Source of the DNA: Thermanaeromonas sp. C210
GTDB lineage: Bacteria > Bacillota > DSM-521 > Neomoorellales > Neomoorellaceae
Assembly (NCBI RefSeq): GCF_013167955.1
Contig: NZ_BLWF01000001.1
Span: 186,001-250,000 of the forward strand
Direction: 5' to 3'
Length of the DNA: 64,000 nt
Position 1 is the first letter of the stretch; every line of letters starts with the position of its first letter. Shown here piece after piece: positions 33,254 to 43,404 of the stretch. The notes beneath the pieces are model-generated. The model saw only the letters and a list, made by a program, of their open reading frames with translations, did no database searches and had not been told where the DNA came from. The position numbers and the translations under genes are program-made.

Positions 33254-34294
33254 TTGGTCAAAGTTGCTGTCATCGGTGCTACCGGTTATACGGGGGCGGA
33301 GCTCGTCCGGCTGCTGGCAAGGCATCCCCACGTCGAACTCGCGGCCCTTACCTCCCATAGTTTTGCCGGCCAGAATATGGATCGGGTGTATCCCTCCCTG
33401 CGGGGTTTTACCAGGGCCGCCTGCGAGGACCTGGATCCGGTAGAGGCCCTATCCCGGGCGGAGGTGGTCTTCCTGGCCCTGCCCCACGGCCATGCCGTGG
33501 TGGTGGCCGAAGAGGCGGAGAAGCGCGGGGTAAGGGTTATCGACCTGGGAGCCGATTTGCGTTTCCGGGACGCCCGGGTTTATGAAGAGTGGTACGGCTT
33601 AAAGCATCCCAATCCCGCCCTGTCGGCCCGGGCGGTGTACGGGCTGCCGGAAATCTACGGCCGGGAAATCGCAGGGGCCCGCGTGGTGGCCAACCCTGGA
33701 TGTTACCCTACCAGCGCCATCTTGGCCCTGGCGCCCTTGCTGAAGTCGGGCTATGCCGAAATCGGCAGCATTATCATCGATGCCAAATCTGGAGTTTCTG
33801 GAGCCGGCCGCAAGGCTCAGCTCACCAGCCTTTTTGTGGAGTGCAATGAGAACGTCCATCCCTACGGCGTGGCCGCCCATCGCCACACCCCCGAAATCGA
33901 ACAGGAATTGAGCCGCCTGGCGGGAGAAGCGGTGCGGATTTCCTTTACCCCTCACCTTCTCCCTATGAGCCGGGGCATCCTGTGTACTGTTTATGTCAAC
34001 TTAAAAGAAGGGGTGGAGGAAGAGGAACTGCGGCGGCTTTATGAGGAGTTTTACCGGGAGGCGCCCTTCGTGCACCTGCTACCGCGAGATCAGTGGCCCC
34101 ATACCCGTTGGGTTTACGGCAGTAACTTGTGCCATTTAAACTTGAAGGTCGACCGCCGGACCCGCAGGGTGATTATAGCTTCGGCCATTGATAATTTGAC
34201 CAAAGGGGCTTCGGGGCAGGCCGTTCAGAACCTAAACCTCATGTTCGGATGGCCGGAAACCACGGGCCTCGAACACCCGGGACTTTGCCCTTAG
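33254..34294 (+). CDS. argC: N-acetyl-gamma-glutamyl-phosphate reductase
   Basis: A 346-residue enzyme (usual length). VAVIGATGYTGAELVRLL (NADP-binding) starts at residue 3, and 'VVANPGCYPTSAILAL' holds the catalytic Cys; 'HRHTPEIEQEL' follows. It reduces N-acetylglutamyl phosphate to the semialdehyde. The start is taken as TTG 33254, 6 nt after AGGAGGG; the frame upstream to 32981 is open but contains the promoter and is not coding. The transcript has a G+C-rich leader of about 185 nt. Confidence 0.95.
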   Translation: MVKVAVIGATGYTGAELVRLLARHPHVELAALTSHSFAGQNMDRVYPSLRGFTRAACEDLDPVEALSRAEVVFLALPHGHAVVVAEEAEKRGVRVIDLGADLRFRDARVYEEWYGLKHPNPALSARAVYGLPEIYGREIAGARVVANPGCYPTSAILALAPLLKSGYAEIGSIIIDAKSGVSGAGRKAQLTSLFVECNENVHPYGVAAHRHTPEIEQELSRLAGEAVRISFTPHLLPMSRGILCTVYVNLKEGVEEEELRRLYEEFYREAPFVHLLPRDQWPHTRWVYGSNLCHLNLKVDRRTRRVIIASAIDNLTKGASGQAVQNLNLMFGWPETTGLEHPGLCP

Positions 34295-34379
34295 AGGATT
34301 CGGCGGCTGCCCGACGGCGGGAACCGGGGAGGAACTTATCCTTATTTTAGCTTCTGGAGAAGGAGGACCGGATGACTTT

Positions 34380-35591
34380 ATGGAGTGGGATGTGGTACCG
34401 GGCGGTATAACGGCACCCCGGGGTTTCCGGGCGGCCGGGGTGCATGCCGGGTTAAAGAAGGCCAGGAAGGACCTTGCCCTTATCGTAAGCGATAATCTGG
34501 CCGCCGCAGCAGCGGTCTATACCACCAATAAGGTGCAGGCGGCGCCCCTGGTGGTGACTAGGGAACACCTCGCCGGCGGCTATGCCAGGGCCGTCGTGGT
34601 AAATAGCGGCAATGCCAATGCCTGTACCGGCGAGGAGGGCCTCCGCGATGCCCGCTGTATGGCGGAGGTTACGGCCCGGGAAGTAGGCTGCCGGCCCGAG
34701 GAAGTGGTGGTGGCCTCTACCGGGGTAATCGGCGTACCCCTGCCCATGGAGAAGGTAACCTCAGGAATCCGCCAGGCGGCCCGCAACCTCTCGGTGGAGG
34801 GCAGCCGGGATGCGGCGGAGGCTATCATGACTACGGACCGGCGGGTAAAGGAAATAGCCGTCCGGTTTAACCTGGGGGGCCGCCAGGTAACCATAGGCGG
34901 GGTAGCCAAGGGATCGGGCATGATCCATCCCAACATGGCGACCATGCTGGCCTTCATCACCACGGATGTGGAGATGACCCCGGCCGACCTGAGGAGGGCC
35001 CTGGTGGCCGCCGTGGACGCTACTTTCAATATGGTAACCGTGGACGGCGACACCAGTACCAATGACATGGTGGTTATCCTGGCTAATGGTCAGGCCGGTG
35101 CCGGGCCGACGGACGACAAGGAGTATGCCTTGTTTGCCGGCGCCCTGGAGTATGTCTGCCGCTACCTGGCCCGGCTCATTGCCCGCGATGGAGAAGGGGC
35201 CACCCGCCTTATAGAAGTGGAGGTGCACGGTGCCAGGACCCGGGAGGACGCTCGCACCATTGCCCGGGCCATTGCCCGGTCCAACCTGGTAAAGAGCGCC
35301 GTCCACGGGGCCGACGCCAATTGGGGCCGCATCCTCTGCGCCGCGGGGTATTCCGAAGCCGAGCTGGATCCGGAAAAGGTCGATATTTTCATCCAGAGCC
35401 CGGCCGGCCGGGAGCAGCTGGCCGCCGGGGGCCGACCCTTCCCCTTCAGCGAGGGAAAGGCCAGGGATATTCTAGCGGCCGAAGAAGTAAAGATCATAGT
35501 TTATCTTAACCAGGGTTCGGCCGCAGCCGAAGCCTACGGGTGCGATTTGACATGTGAATATGTTACCATCAATGCCTCCTACCGGACCTGA
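34380..35591 (+). CDS. argJ: Bifunctional ornithine acetyltransferase / N-acetylglutamate synthase
   Basis: A 403-residue protein with the ArgJ autocleavage region 'GMIHPNMATMLAFITT' (cleavage between Ala and Thr, near residue 186) and 'TVDGDTSTNDMVVI'. It makes N-acetylglutamate and recycles the acetyl group from N-acetylornithine. Presence of the bifunctional enzyme explains the absence of argA and argE here. The ATG at 34380 is 13 nt after AGGAGG; an ATG 8 nt closer is out of frame. Confidence 0.95.
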   Translation: MEWDVVPGGITAPRGFRAAGVHAGLKKARKDLALIVSDNLAAAAAVYTTNKVQAAPLVVTREHLAGGYARAVVVNSGNANACTGEEGLRDARCMAEVTAREVGCRPEEVVVASTGVIGVPLPMEKVTSGIRQAARNLSVEGSRDAAEAIMTTDRRVKEIAVRFNLGGRQVTIGGVAKGSGMIHPNMATMLAFITTDVEMTPADLRRALVAAVDATFNMVTVDGDTSTNDMVVILANGQAGAGPTDDKEYALFAGALEYVCRYLARLIARDGEGATRLIEVEVHGARTREDARTIARAIARSNLVKSAVHGADANWGRILCAAGYSEAELDPEKVDIFIQSPAGREQLAAGGRPFPFSEGKARDILAAEEVKIIVYLNQGSAAAEAYGCDLTCEYVTINASYRT

Positions 35592-35636
35592 TCCTTACAG
35601 CCTTCTTACCGCGGAGTGGAGGGAGGTGCCTCAGCC

Positions 35637-36500
35637 TTGGAGCTTTCTCCTTTAGAGAAAACCGGTATCCTCATTGAAGCCCTGCCTTATATTCGCCAAT
35701 TTTACGGCCAGACGGTAGTTATAAAGTACGGCGGCCACGCCATGTTAAACTGCGAGCTGAAACAGGCAGTCATGCAGGATGTGGTCCTCATGCACCTGGT
35801 GGGCATGAGGCCGGTCCTGGTGCACGGCGGGGGCCCGGAGATCACCCATATGCTGGAGCGCCTGGGGAAAAAGTCCGAATTCGTCCAGGGCCAGCGGGTG
35901 ACCGATGCGGAAACCATGGAAATTGTGGAGATGGTCCTGGCAGGCAAGGTGAATAAGGAAATCGTGGCCCAGCTCAACCGCATTGGGGGCAAAGCCATAG
36001 GCCTGTGCGGCAAGGACGGCAACCTCATCGAAGCGGCCAAACAGGACGACGGTGGTCAGGACCTGGGCTTTGTCGGCAGGGTGAAGCGGATCAACCCCGA
36101 TATCATCGAAACGGTGATTGCCGAGGGGTATATACCGGTGGTGGCCCCCGTAGGTGTCGGAGCGGAGGGGGAAAGCTACAACATCAATGCTGATTATGTA
36201 GCCGGTGAGCTGGCCATAGCCCTGAAGGCCCACAAGCTGGTGCTGCTCACCGACGTAGAAGGGATCCTGGCCGACCCCCGCGACCCCTCTTCCCTCATCC
36301 CCACCGTGGAGGTGGCCAGGGTGCCGGAACTCATCGAAGCCGGTACCATTTCCGGGGGGATGATCCCCAAGGTGCAGTGCTGCGTGCGGGCGCTGGAAGG
36401 CGGTGTGGCCACCACCCACATTATAGACGGCCGCCTGCCCCATGCCATACTGCTGGAAATCTTTACAGATAAAGGGATAGGCACCATGGTGGTTTCCTAG
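35637..36500 (+). CDS. argB: N-acetylglutamate kinase
   Basis: A 287-residue amino-acid kinase. [10 protein letters not shown] (about residue 25) and [11 protein letters not shown] (about 60) bind phosphate and substrate; '[14 protein letters not shown]' and '[16 protein letters not shown]' are standard ArgB. The length fits and it lacks the N-terminal extension associated with arginine feedback in some bacteria, though that cannot be settled here. The TTG at 35637 is preferred to GTG 35616 because GGGAGG lies about 11 nt before it and ArgB proteins begin '[17 protein letters not shown]'. Confidence 0.95.
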   Translation: MELSPLEKTGILIEALPYIRQFYGQTVVIKYGGHAMLNCELKQAVMQDVVLMHLVGMRPVLVHGGGPEITHMLERLGKKSEFVQGQRVTDAETMEIVEMVLAGKVNKEIVAQLNRIGGKAIGLCGKDGNLIEAAKQDDGGQDLGFVGRVKRINPDIIETVIAEGYIPVVAPVGVGAEGESYNINADYVAGELAIALKAHKLVLLTDVEGILADPRDPSSLIPTVEVARVPELIEAGTISGGMIPKVQCCVRALEGGVATTHIIDGRLPHAILLEIFTDKGIGTMVVS

Positions 36501-36593
36501 GTAGCCCCACCGTTGCGTTGACCCGCGGTATACCTTCGTGGCGCGGACCCGGGAAGGGTCTCATGCAAAGTCTGCCTTAGGGGAGTGTCGCCC

Positions 36594-37796
36594 GTGAACA
36601 ATGCTGAGATTATGGCCCTGGGCCAGCAGTACGTGATGCACACCTACAGCCGGTACCCGGTGGCCCTGGTGCGGGGCGAGGGAGTCAGAGTATGGGATGC
36701 CGACGGCCGCGAGTACCTTGATTTTGTAGGCGGGCTAGCGGTGAATTCCTTGGGGCACTGCCACCCCCGGGTGGTGGCGGCTGTACGGGAGCAGGCGGGA
36801 AGGCTTTTGCATTGCTCCAACCTCTACTGGATCGAACCCCAGGTGAAGCTGGCTCGGCTCCTGGTGGAAAACTCGGATCTGGATAAGGTTTTCTTCTGCA
36901 ATAGCGGGGCTGAGGCCAACGAGGCGGCCATTAAGCTCGCCCGCAAGTATGCCAAGCTGCACAGGGGAGAGGACTGTTACGAGATCATAACTATGCGCCG
37001 CTCTTTTCACGGCCGGACCCTGGCCACCCTTACGGCTACGGGACAGGAGAAATTCCAGCGGGGATTTGAGCCCCTTCCCTCCGGCTTCCGCTATGTACCC
37101 TTTAACGATCTGCAAGCCCTGCGGGAGGCCGTTAATGCCCAAACCTGTGCCGTCATGCTGGAGCCGGTACAGGGCGAAGGGGGGGTGTACCCGGCGGACC
37201 CCCAGTACCTGCGGGCGGTGGCCGAATTGTGCCGTAAAGAAGGACTGCTCCTGATCTTTGACGAGGTCCAGTGCGGCCTGGGCCGAACCGGCTACCTCTT
37301 TGCCTACCAGTATTACGGCGTGCAGCCGGACATCATGACCCTGGCCAAGGCCCTGGCCGGCGGAGTGCCCATCGGCGCCATGCTCGCCCGGGAAGAAGTG
37401 GCCGCAGCCTTCGCTCCGGGCGATCACGCCTCCACCTTCGGCGGCAATCCCCTGGCGGCGGCGGCCGGGGTGGCCGCCTTGGAGGCCCTCCTGGAGGAGG
37501 GGCTGGTGGAAAACGCGGCCCAACAGGGGGAATACTTAATAACGCGGCTGAAATCCCTGGCTTCTGCCTTCTCTCAGGTAGTGGATATAAGGGGTCGGGG
37601 CCTTATGGTGGGCATGGAAATCGAGGGCCCCGCCGACGCAATAGCCGGGGCCTGCCTGGAACGGGGTCTGCTGATCAACTCCTGTCACGGACGGGTGTTG
37701 CGCTTCCTGCCTCCCCTGACGGTTAAAAAAGAAGAGATTGACGCCGCCCTGGCCATCCTGGAAGCCGTTATGAAGGAATTCCTTCAGGGCCCGTAA
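36594..37796 (+). CDS. argD: Acetylornithine aminotransferase
   Basis: A 400-residue class III PLP aminotransferase. 'FFCNSGAEANEAAIKLARKY' binds the cofactor phosphate, 'LLIFDEVQCGLGRTG' holds the PLP-ring Asp, and 'TLAKALAGGVPIGAM' the Schiff-base Lys near residue 250. The start is taken at GTG 36594 after GGGGAG; GTG 36585 in the same frame overlaps that site. It lies 93 bp after argB and belongs to the same run. Confidence 0.93.
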   Translation: MNNAEIMALGQQYVMHTYSRYPVALVRGEGVRVWDADGREYLDFVGGLAVNSLGHCHPRVVAAVREQAGRLLHCSNLYWIEPQVKLARLLVENSDLDKVFFCNSGAEANEAAIKLARKYAKLHRGEDCYEIITMRRSFHGRTLATLTATGQEKFQRGFEPLPSGFRYVPFNDLQALREAVNAQTCAVMLEPVQGEGGVYPADPQYLRAVAELCRKEGLLLIFDEVQCGLGRTGYLFAYQYYGVQPDIMTLAKALAGGVPIGAMLAREEVAAAFAPGDHASTFGGNPLAAAAGVAALEALLEEGLVENAAQQGEYLITRLKSLASAFSQVVDIRGRGLMVGMEIEGPADAIAGACLERGLLINSCHGRVLRFLPPLTVKKEEIDAALAILEAVMKEFLQGP

Positions 37797-37931
37797 GGGA
37801 CGGGAGGCGAGGGACGCCTTCGGCAGCCCGCCGGGTTTTCGCTGGGGCCGGCCACGGCTGTAGGTTGTCAAGGCGGCAGTAAGACGAGTAAAATAGTCTC
37901 GACAGATACTTCGAGGAAGGGAGCGGTAGAG

Positions 37932-38873
37932 GTGACAGAGGCGGCCTCCCCCCTGAAGGGGCGCGATTTTCTTTCTTTAAAACATTTCACCCGCGAAGAA
38001 ATCATCTACCTTCTCGACCTGGCGGCCGACCTAAAGGGTAAGCAAAAGCGGGGCGAGCCCCATCCCCTGCTGGCCGGTAAGACTCTGGGCATGATTTTTA
38101 CCAAGCCCTCCACCCGCACCCGGGTGGCCTTTGAGGTGGCCATGTACCAGCTGGGCGGTTATGCCCTTTACCTCAGCAGGAACGATCTCCAGCTGGGCCG
38201 GGGAGAGACCATCGGCGACACGGCCAGGGTGCTGTCCCGGTACCTGGACGGCATCATGATCCGCACCTATTCCCACGAAGAGGTAGAGGAGCTGGCCCGT
38301 TTTGCCACTATCCCGGTCATCAACGGCCTAACGGATTTTCTCCACCCGAGCCAGGTCCTGGCCGACCTGCTTACCATCAGGGAATGGAAGGGGACCCTCC
38401 AGGGGTTAAACCTGACCTTCATCGGCGACGGCAACAATGTGGCCCATTCCCTCATGTACGGCGGGGCCCGGGTGGGTATTAATGTTACCATCGCCTGCCC
38501 CGCGGGCTACGAACCCCTGCCCCAGGTGGTGGAAGAAGCCAGGCGCATGGCCGCCGACAACGGGAGCAACATTGCGGTGACCAACGATCCTCGGGAGGCG
38601 GCCGTGGGGGCCGACATCCTCTATACGGACGTGTGGGCCAGTATGGGCCAGGAGGGGGAGGCCGAAAAACGGCGCCAGGCCTTCCGCGGCTTCCAGTTAA
38701 ATGCCGAGATACTTAAATTGGCCCAACCGGAAGCCATGGTCCTCCACTGTCTGCCGGCCCACCGGGGAGAAGAGATTACCGACGAAGTCATAGACGGTCC
38801 CCAGTCGGCGGTGTGGGACCAGGCGGAAAACCGCCTCCATGCCCATAAGGCCATCCTGGCGGCCTTGCTCTAA
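37932..38873 (+). CDS. argF: Ornithine carbamoyltransferase
   Basis: A 313-residue enzyme with carbamoyl-phosphate motif KPSTRTRVAFE near residue 58, LHPSQVLADLL near 140, 'FIGDGNNVAHSL' (ornithine) and HCLPAHRGEEI near 275, the complete OTC set. It makes citrulline from ornithine. The GTG start lies after GGAAGGGAGCGGTAGAG. The 135 bases before it contain no gene. Confidence 0.95.
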   Translation: MTEAASPLKGRDFLSLKHFTREEIIYLLDLAADLKGKQKRGEPHPLLAGKTLGMIFTKPSTRTRVAFEVAMYQLGGYALYLSRNDLQLGRGETIGDTARVLSRYLDGIMIRTYSHEEVEELARFATIPVINGLTDFLHPSQVLADLLTIREWKGTLQGLNLTFIGDGNNVAHSLMYGGARVGINVTIACPAGYEPLPQVVEEARRMAADNGSNIAVTNDPREAAVGADILYTDVWASMGQEGEAEKRRQAFRGFQLNAEILKLAQPEAMVLHCLPAHRGEEITDEVIDGPQSAVWDQAENRLHAHKAILAALL

Positions 38874-39026
38874 CGGCTTAATCTTCCATTACCGGCCGGT
38901 TCTGGCGACCGGATTCCTCCCGCGCGGCCGGAGCAGAAGCCGGTCTGGCGAGGGAGGATGGAGCCTCCGGATTGTAGGGGCAGGATGGGCTAAAGCTTAT
39001 ACCAAAAAACGAGGGAGGATGCTGTA

Positions 39027-40241
39027 GTGGCAGAGAAGGTAGTGCTCGCCTATTCCGGCGGCCTGGATACTTCCATCATTATCCCCTGGCTCAAGGAAAC
39101 TTACCGCTATGAAGTCATCGCCGTGGCCGTAGACCTGGGACAGGGCGAAGAGCTGGCACCCCTGGAGGAAAAGGCCTTGAAGAGCGGGGCCAGCAAAGTC
39201 TACATACTGGATAAGAAACGGGAGTTTGTAGTAGATTTTATCTGGCCCACTTTGAAGGCCGGGGCCGTATACGAAGGGAAATACCTCCTGGGCACTTCCT
39301 TTGCCCGGCCCCTCATAGCCAAGTGCCTGGTGGAGGTGGCGGAAAAGGAAGGGGCCACGGCTGTGGCCCATGGGGCCACGGGCAAGGGCAATGACCAGGT
39401 GCGGTTTGAGCTCGCCATCAAAGCCCTGAAGCCGGAACTCAAGGTAATTGCTCCCTGGCGCGTCTGGTCCATACGGTCCCGGGAGGAAGCCATTGATTAT
39501 GCTCAGGCCCGGGGCATCCCGGTGCCGGTGGGGAAAGATCGGCCTTACAGCATGGACCGGAACCTGTGGCACTTGAGCCACGAGGGCGCCGACCTGGAAG
39601 ACCCCTGGAACGAGCCCGGGGAAGACCTGTATTTCATCATCACACCGCCGGAGAAGGCTCCGGATAAGCCCACCTACGTTACCGTTGATTTTGAAAAAGG
39701 GGTGCCGGTGGCCGTGGACGGAGAGCGGCTGGACCCCGTTTCCCTGGTGGAAAAACTCAATGAGGTGGCGGCGGCCAACGGCGTGGGCATCGTGGACATA
39801 GTAGAAAACCGGCTGGTGGGACTGAAATCCCGCGGGGTCTACGAGTGCCCCGGCGGCACCGTCCTCTATACCGCCCACCGGGAACTGGAGCACCTGACCC
39901 TGGACCGCATGACCATGCATTTTAAAGAAATAGTGGCCGCCAAGTACGCCGAACTGGTCTACGACGGGAACTGGTATTCCCCCCTCAAGAAAGCCCTCGA
40001 TGCCTTTGTGGACAGCACCCAGGAGACGGTAACGGGCACCGTGCGCCTTAAACTCTATAAAGGCAACTGCACCCCGGCGGGAGTAAGGTCGCCCTACTCA
40101 ATTTACAGTGAAGAACTGGTGACCTTTGGCGCCGGCGGGGACTACGACCACAAGGATGCTACCGGGTTTATCAACCTCTTCGGACTGCCCCTTAAAGTTA
40201 GGGCTATGATGGAGGCCAGGACGGGGCTGAGGAAGGGATGA
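39027..40241 (+). CDS. argG: Argininosuccinate synthase
   Basis: A 404-residue enzyme with the PP-loop ATP motif [16 protein letters not shown] near residue 8, '[18 protein letters not shown]' near 112 and '[20 protein letters not shown]' near 175, all standard. GTG 39027 has GAGGGAGG upstream. Its last codons overlap the argH start (GGATGA). The 153 bases between argF and argG hold no gene. Confidence 0.97.
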   Translation: MAEKVVLAYSGGLDTSIIIPWLKETYRYEVIAVAVDLGQGEELAPLEEKALKSGASKVYILDKKREFVVDFIWPTLKAGAVYEGKYLLGTSFARPLIAKCLVEVAEKEGATAVAHGATGKGNDQVRFELAIKALKPELKVIAPWRVWSIRSREEAIDYAQARGIPVPVGKDRPYSMDRNLWHLSHEGADLEDPWNEPGEDLYFIITPPEKAPDKPTYVTVDFEKGVPVAVDGERLDPVSLVEKLNEVAAANGVGIVDIVENRLVGLKSRGVYECPGGTVLYTAHRELEHLTLDRMTMHFKEIVAAKYAELVYDGNWYSPLKKALDAFVDSTQETVTGTVRLKLYKGNCTPAGVRSPYSIYSEELVTFGAGGDYDHKDATGFINLFGLPLKVRAMMEARTGLRKG

Positions 40242-41617
40242 AGCTCTGGGGCGGCCGTTTTCGCAAAGAAACCGACAGGCTGGTGGAGGATTTTCATTCC
40301 TCCCTTTCTTTTGATCGGCGCCTTTACCGCCAGGATATAAGGGGTTCCATGGCCCACGCCCGCATGCTGGCTGCGGTGGGGCTCATCAGCCCCGAGGAAG
40401 CCGGGGAAATAGTCCGCGGCCTGGAGGAGCTCCTGGCCGATATCGAGGCCGGCCGGGCATCCTTCGAGGTCGGCGCGGAAGACATCCATATGAACATTGA
40501 GAAGCTCCTCACGGAGAAAATCGGGGAAGCCGGCAAGAAGCTCCACACCGCCCGCAGCCGCAACGACCAGGTGGCCCTGGACCTGCGCCTCTATCTCAAA
40601 GATGAGATCCGGGAAATATCCCGCCTCCTGGCCCGGCTGCAGGAGGTCCTGGTGGATCTGGCGGAGAAACACCTTTTTACCTTGATGCCCGGTTACACCC
40701 ACCTGCAGAAGGCCCAGCCGGTCACCCTGGCCCATCATCTCTTGGCCTATTTTGAAATGTTTGAGCGCGACCAGGGTCGCCTGGAGGACTGCCTGAAGCG
40801 GCTGGATGTATGCCCCCTGGGCTCGGGCGCCCTGGCGGGCACTACTCTGCCCATAGACCGCCGGCTGGTGGCCACGGAGTTGGGGTTTAAGGATATTTCC
40901 GCCAATTCCCTGGATGCGGTGAGCGACCGGGATTTTGCCGTAGAATTTTTGGCCGCTGCCAGCCTCATCATGATGCATTTGAGCCGCTTGGGCGAGGAGA
41001 TAGTCCTCTGGTGTACGGAGGAATTCGGGTTTCTCGAGCTGGACGATGCCTACAGCACCGGCTCCAGCATGATGCCCCAGAAGAAAAATCCCGATGTGGC
41101 CGAACTCGTCCGGGGGAAAACCGGGCGGGTTTACGGCCACCTCATGGGACTTTTGACGGTCCTGAAAGGCCTTCCCCTGGCCTACAACAAGGACCTGCAG
41201 GAAGATAAAGAGGCCGTCTTCGACACCGTGGACACCCTGAAGGGATGCCTCCTCGTCATGGCCCCCCTGCTGGCTACGGCCCGCTTTAAGGAGGAGCGCC
41301 TGGGGGAGGCCGCCCGGCAGGGCTTCAGTAATGCTACCGACGTGGCCGAATACCTGGTAATGAAGGGGGTACCTTTCCGGGAGGCCCATCGCATAGTGGG
41401 ATCCCTGGTCCTTTACTGCCTGGATAAGGGCTGCGCCCTCAACGACCTGAGCTTGGAAGAGCTCCGGAGATACTCGCCGGCCTTTGAAGAAGACATCTCC
41501 GATTACTTGACGGTTGAAGCCTGCGTAAAGCGCCGCAAGGTGCCCGGAGGTCCTGCCCCCGAGGCGGTGCGGGAGGCCCTGGCCCGCGCCCGGAGTATTC
41601 TGGCGAGGCGCGAGTAG
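40238..41617 (+). CDS. argH: Argininosuccinate lyase
   Basis: A 459-residue fumarase/aspartase-type enzyme. The family signature [20 protein letters not shown] is at about residue 278, with '[18 protein letters not shown]' near 105 and '[16 protein letters not shown]' near 148. It releases arginine and fumarate. It overlaps argG by ATGA and completes the arginine route from glutamate apart from carbamoyl-phosphate synthase, which is not in the window. Confidence 0.97.
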   Translation: MKLWGGRFRKETDRLVEDFHSSLSFDRRLYRQDIRGSMAHARMLAAVGLISPEEAGEIVRGLEELLADIEAGRASFEVGAEDIHMNIEKLLTEKIGEAGKKLHTARSRNDQVALDLRLYLKDEIREISRLLARLQEVLVDLAEKHLFTLMPGYTHLQKAQPVTLAHHLLAYFEMFERDQGRLEDCLKRLDVCPLGSGALAGTTLPIDRRLVATELGFKDISANSLDAVSDRDFAVEFLAAASLIMMHLSRLGEEIVLWCTEEFGFLELDDAYSTGSSMMPQKKNPDVAELVRGKTGRVYGHLMGLLTVLKGLPLAYNKDLQEDKEAVFDTVDTLKGCLLVMAPLLATARFKEERLGEAARQGFSNATDVAEYLVMKGVPFREAHRIVGSLVLYCLDKGCALNDLSLEELRRYSPAFEEDISDYLTVEACVKRRKVPGGPAPEAVREALARARSILARRE

Positions 41618-41724
41618 CGGCCGGCCGGCGTATTGTGCGGAGGAGCCCAGGAAGAGAATAGGAGGCAGGGGATAACTGCCGTGGTCCCCCAGTCGGTGGG
41701 ATACGGCTAAACAAGAGGCTGGGA

Positions 41725-41764
41725 CCGGGCCGTAAGGGACCTTTTCTGCATCCCTCCGGCCCGG
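41725..41764. terminator. Hairpin between convergent argH and osmC
   Basis: CCGGGCCG (41725-41732) and CGGCCCGG (41757-41764) pair perfectly, with AGGGA/TCCCT continuing inside. It lies between the two convergent genes and probably serves both strands. T-runs are weak. Confidence 0.5.
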
Positions 41765-41776
41765 GAGCCCGGCCCT

Positions 41777-42220
41777 TTACTTATCGACCTCGGGAATCTT
41801 AACAACCTTGACGCCCTTCAAGGTGTCGGATACCGGGCAGCGTTCCTCGATCAAATCCAAGAGCCGCTTAATATTGCGCTCCGGAGATGGGGATTCGATG
41901 TAAATGCGGTACCTGATCTCCTGGTAACCCTTACGGACGTCCGGGTTTTTCCCCAGGAACCCGTCGGGATCCAGGTCGCCTTCCAGCTCCACCCGGAAAT
42001 CCTTGAGCTCCACATGGCAGGCCGGGGCAAAGGCGGCGGCACAGATGGACATGCAGCCTCCCAAGGCGCAGAGGAGGAGTTCCACGGGGTTCATGGCTTT
42101 ATCGGTACCTCCCAACTCTGGGGGCTCGTCTACGGCCACCTTGAATCCCCGCGCTTCCCCCTCGCAATAAAGTCCTTGACCGGACCAGCGGACGGTCGCC
42201 GAGAAAGTGGTTTTAGCCAT
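41777..42220 (-). CDS. OsmC-family protein
   Basis: A 147-residue protein with the OsmC fold pattern: 'MNPVELLLCALGGCMSICAA' with the first redox Cys, and 'IKRLLDLIEERCPVSDTLKG' with the second. OsmC/YhfA proteins are cytoplasmic and several reduce organic peroxides. AGGAAAGGAATG precedes the ATG, and a near-consensus promoter lies at 42274-42302. Confidence 0.92.
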   Translation of the reverse strand: MAKTTFSATVRWSGQGLYCEGEARGFKVAVDEPPELGGTDKAMNPVELLLCALGGCMSICAAAFAPACHVELKDFRVELEGDLDPDGFLGKNPDVRKGYQEIRYRIYIESPSPERNIKRLLDLIEERCPVSDTLKGVKVVKIPEVDK

Positions 42221-42273
42221 GTCGACATTCCTTTCCTAAGATGATTTGGTGTGCTGTAAATGGTGCACTGTAA

Positions 42274-42302
42274 AAGATATTACAATCGCTTACCGGTGTC
42301 AA
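42274..42302 (-). promoter_or_regulatory. Promoter of the OsmC gene
   Basis: On the minus strand TTGACA (42302-42297) and TATCTT (42279-42274) are 17 nt apart. The start codon follows 54 bp downstream of the -10 box. Confidence 0.65.
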
Positions 42303-42334
42303 ATAACGCACGGCATGGGCAGTCAGGCAGCTTT

Positions 42335-42361
42335 CGTAAACTGTTTACGGTATGGTATAAT
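42335..42361 (+). promoter_or_regulatory. Promoter with an overlapping 15-bp palindrome, before the dehydratase genes
   Basis: CGTAAACTGTTTACG (42335-42349) is a perfect palindrome. It ends 6 bp before TATAAT (42356-42361), itself preceded by TG to make an extended -10 (TGGTATAAT). A protein bound there would block RNA polymerase. The regulator is unknown; no candidate is adjacent. Confidence 0.55.
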
Positions 42362-42429
42362 CTACCTTGGACCTCATGGGTGGTTAATTACCGCATTATA
42401 AACGGGAGGCTGGCAGCAGGCAATCTTTT

Positions 42430-43392
42430 ATGGGCGAAGCGAGGAAGGAATTAATCGGCTGGTTTTGCAGCTACACCCCGGTGGAACTGATCCGGGCTCT
42501 GGGGTTAACACCCCTGCGCTTGTTGCCCCCGCCGGGCAAAACGCCGAGGGCCGACGCCTACTTTACAGGTAATCTATGCCCCTATGTTAAAGCCATCCTG
42601 GAGACCGCCCTGGCCGGAGAATTTCCCGCCCCGGCCGGTATTCTTTTTGTGGCCTCCTGTAACGCCATGATCCATCTGAGCAATATCTGGCGTTCCCTGA
42701 AGCTAACGCCCCGGGTGTGGATTCTGGATGTGCCCCGGCGAGCGGACTCCTTGGCAGTGAACTACTGGGCCCGGCGCCTCAAGGAACTGGGAGGGGAGTT
42801 GTCCGCCTCTTTTAGCCGTCCCCTGGAAGAAGAGGCTTTATGGCGGGCCCTGGAGGAAGAAAGCCACGGACCCCGGCAGGACGGGTCTCGGGGGGAGCGA
42901 GGGCGGGAACGGAATGGCCTTTCCCCGGGACGGAAGACTTCCCGGCCGCGCCTGCTCCTGGTCGGCAGTGTCTTGCCCGACGTCCTCCGGGACATGGTAG
43001 AGGAGGCAGGGATGTCCGTGGTCTACGAGGATGCCTGCAATGGCGGGCGGCTGGTGGGGGAGAGAAACGTCACCGGAGCGGGTGAAAGGTCGGGTGGAGA
43101 CCCCTACCTCTACCTGGCGCAACGGTACCTGTACAAGCCGCCCTGCCCGCGCATGGTTGCCGATAGGGACCGGCGGAGGATCTATTTGCGGGAGGTTGTG
43201 AAGACCTATGAGGTTCAGGGCGCGGTTTACCATGCCATGAAGTTCTGCGACCTGGCCATGGTGGATTTTACCCTGGTAAAGGATGAATTGGAAGGGATGG
43301 GCATCCCCGTGCTCAAGCTGGAAGGGGATTACGCCGGTGGCAACCGGGGCCAGTGGGCTACCCGCCTTGAAGCCCTGCGGGAGATGCTGTGA
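42430..43392 (+). CDS. 2-hydroxyacyl-CoA dehydratase / benzoyl-CoA reductase family subunit (short)
   Basis: A 320-residue member of the HgdB/BcrBC family. It starts 'WFCSYTPVELIRALGLTPLR' (the usual 'tYTPvEll.AaGl.P' opening). Cys residues at 'GNLCPYVKA', 'VASCNAMIH' and 'MKFCDLAMVD' match the three cluster ligands. The C-terminal 'LKLEGDYAGGNRGQWATRLE' is typical. Members carry a 4Fe-4S or double-cubane cluster and receive electrons from the ATP-driven activator. About 50 residues shorter than usual. ATG 42430 has no strong ribosome site. Substrate not determinable. Confidence 0.78.
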   Translation: MGEARKELIGWFCSYTPVELIRALGLTPLRLLPPPGKTPRADAYFTGNLCPYVKAILETALAGEFPAPAGILFVASCNAMIHLSNIWRSLKLTPRVWILDVPRRADSLAVNYWARRLKELGGELSASFSRPLEEEALWRALEEESHGPRQDGSRGERGRERNGLSPGRKTSRPRLLLVGSVLPDVLRDMVEEAGMSVVYEDACNGGRLVGERNVTGAGERSGGDPYLYLAQRYLYKPPCPRMVADRDRRRIYLREVVKTYEVQGAVYHAMKFCDLAMVDFTLVKDELEGMGIPVLKLEGDYAGGNRGQWATRLEALREML

Positions 43393-43404
43393 GGTGTAGA
43401 AGAA

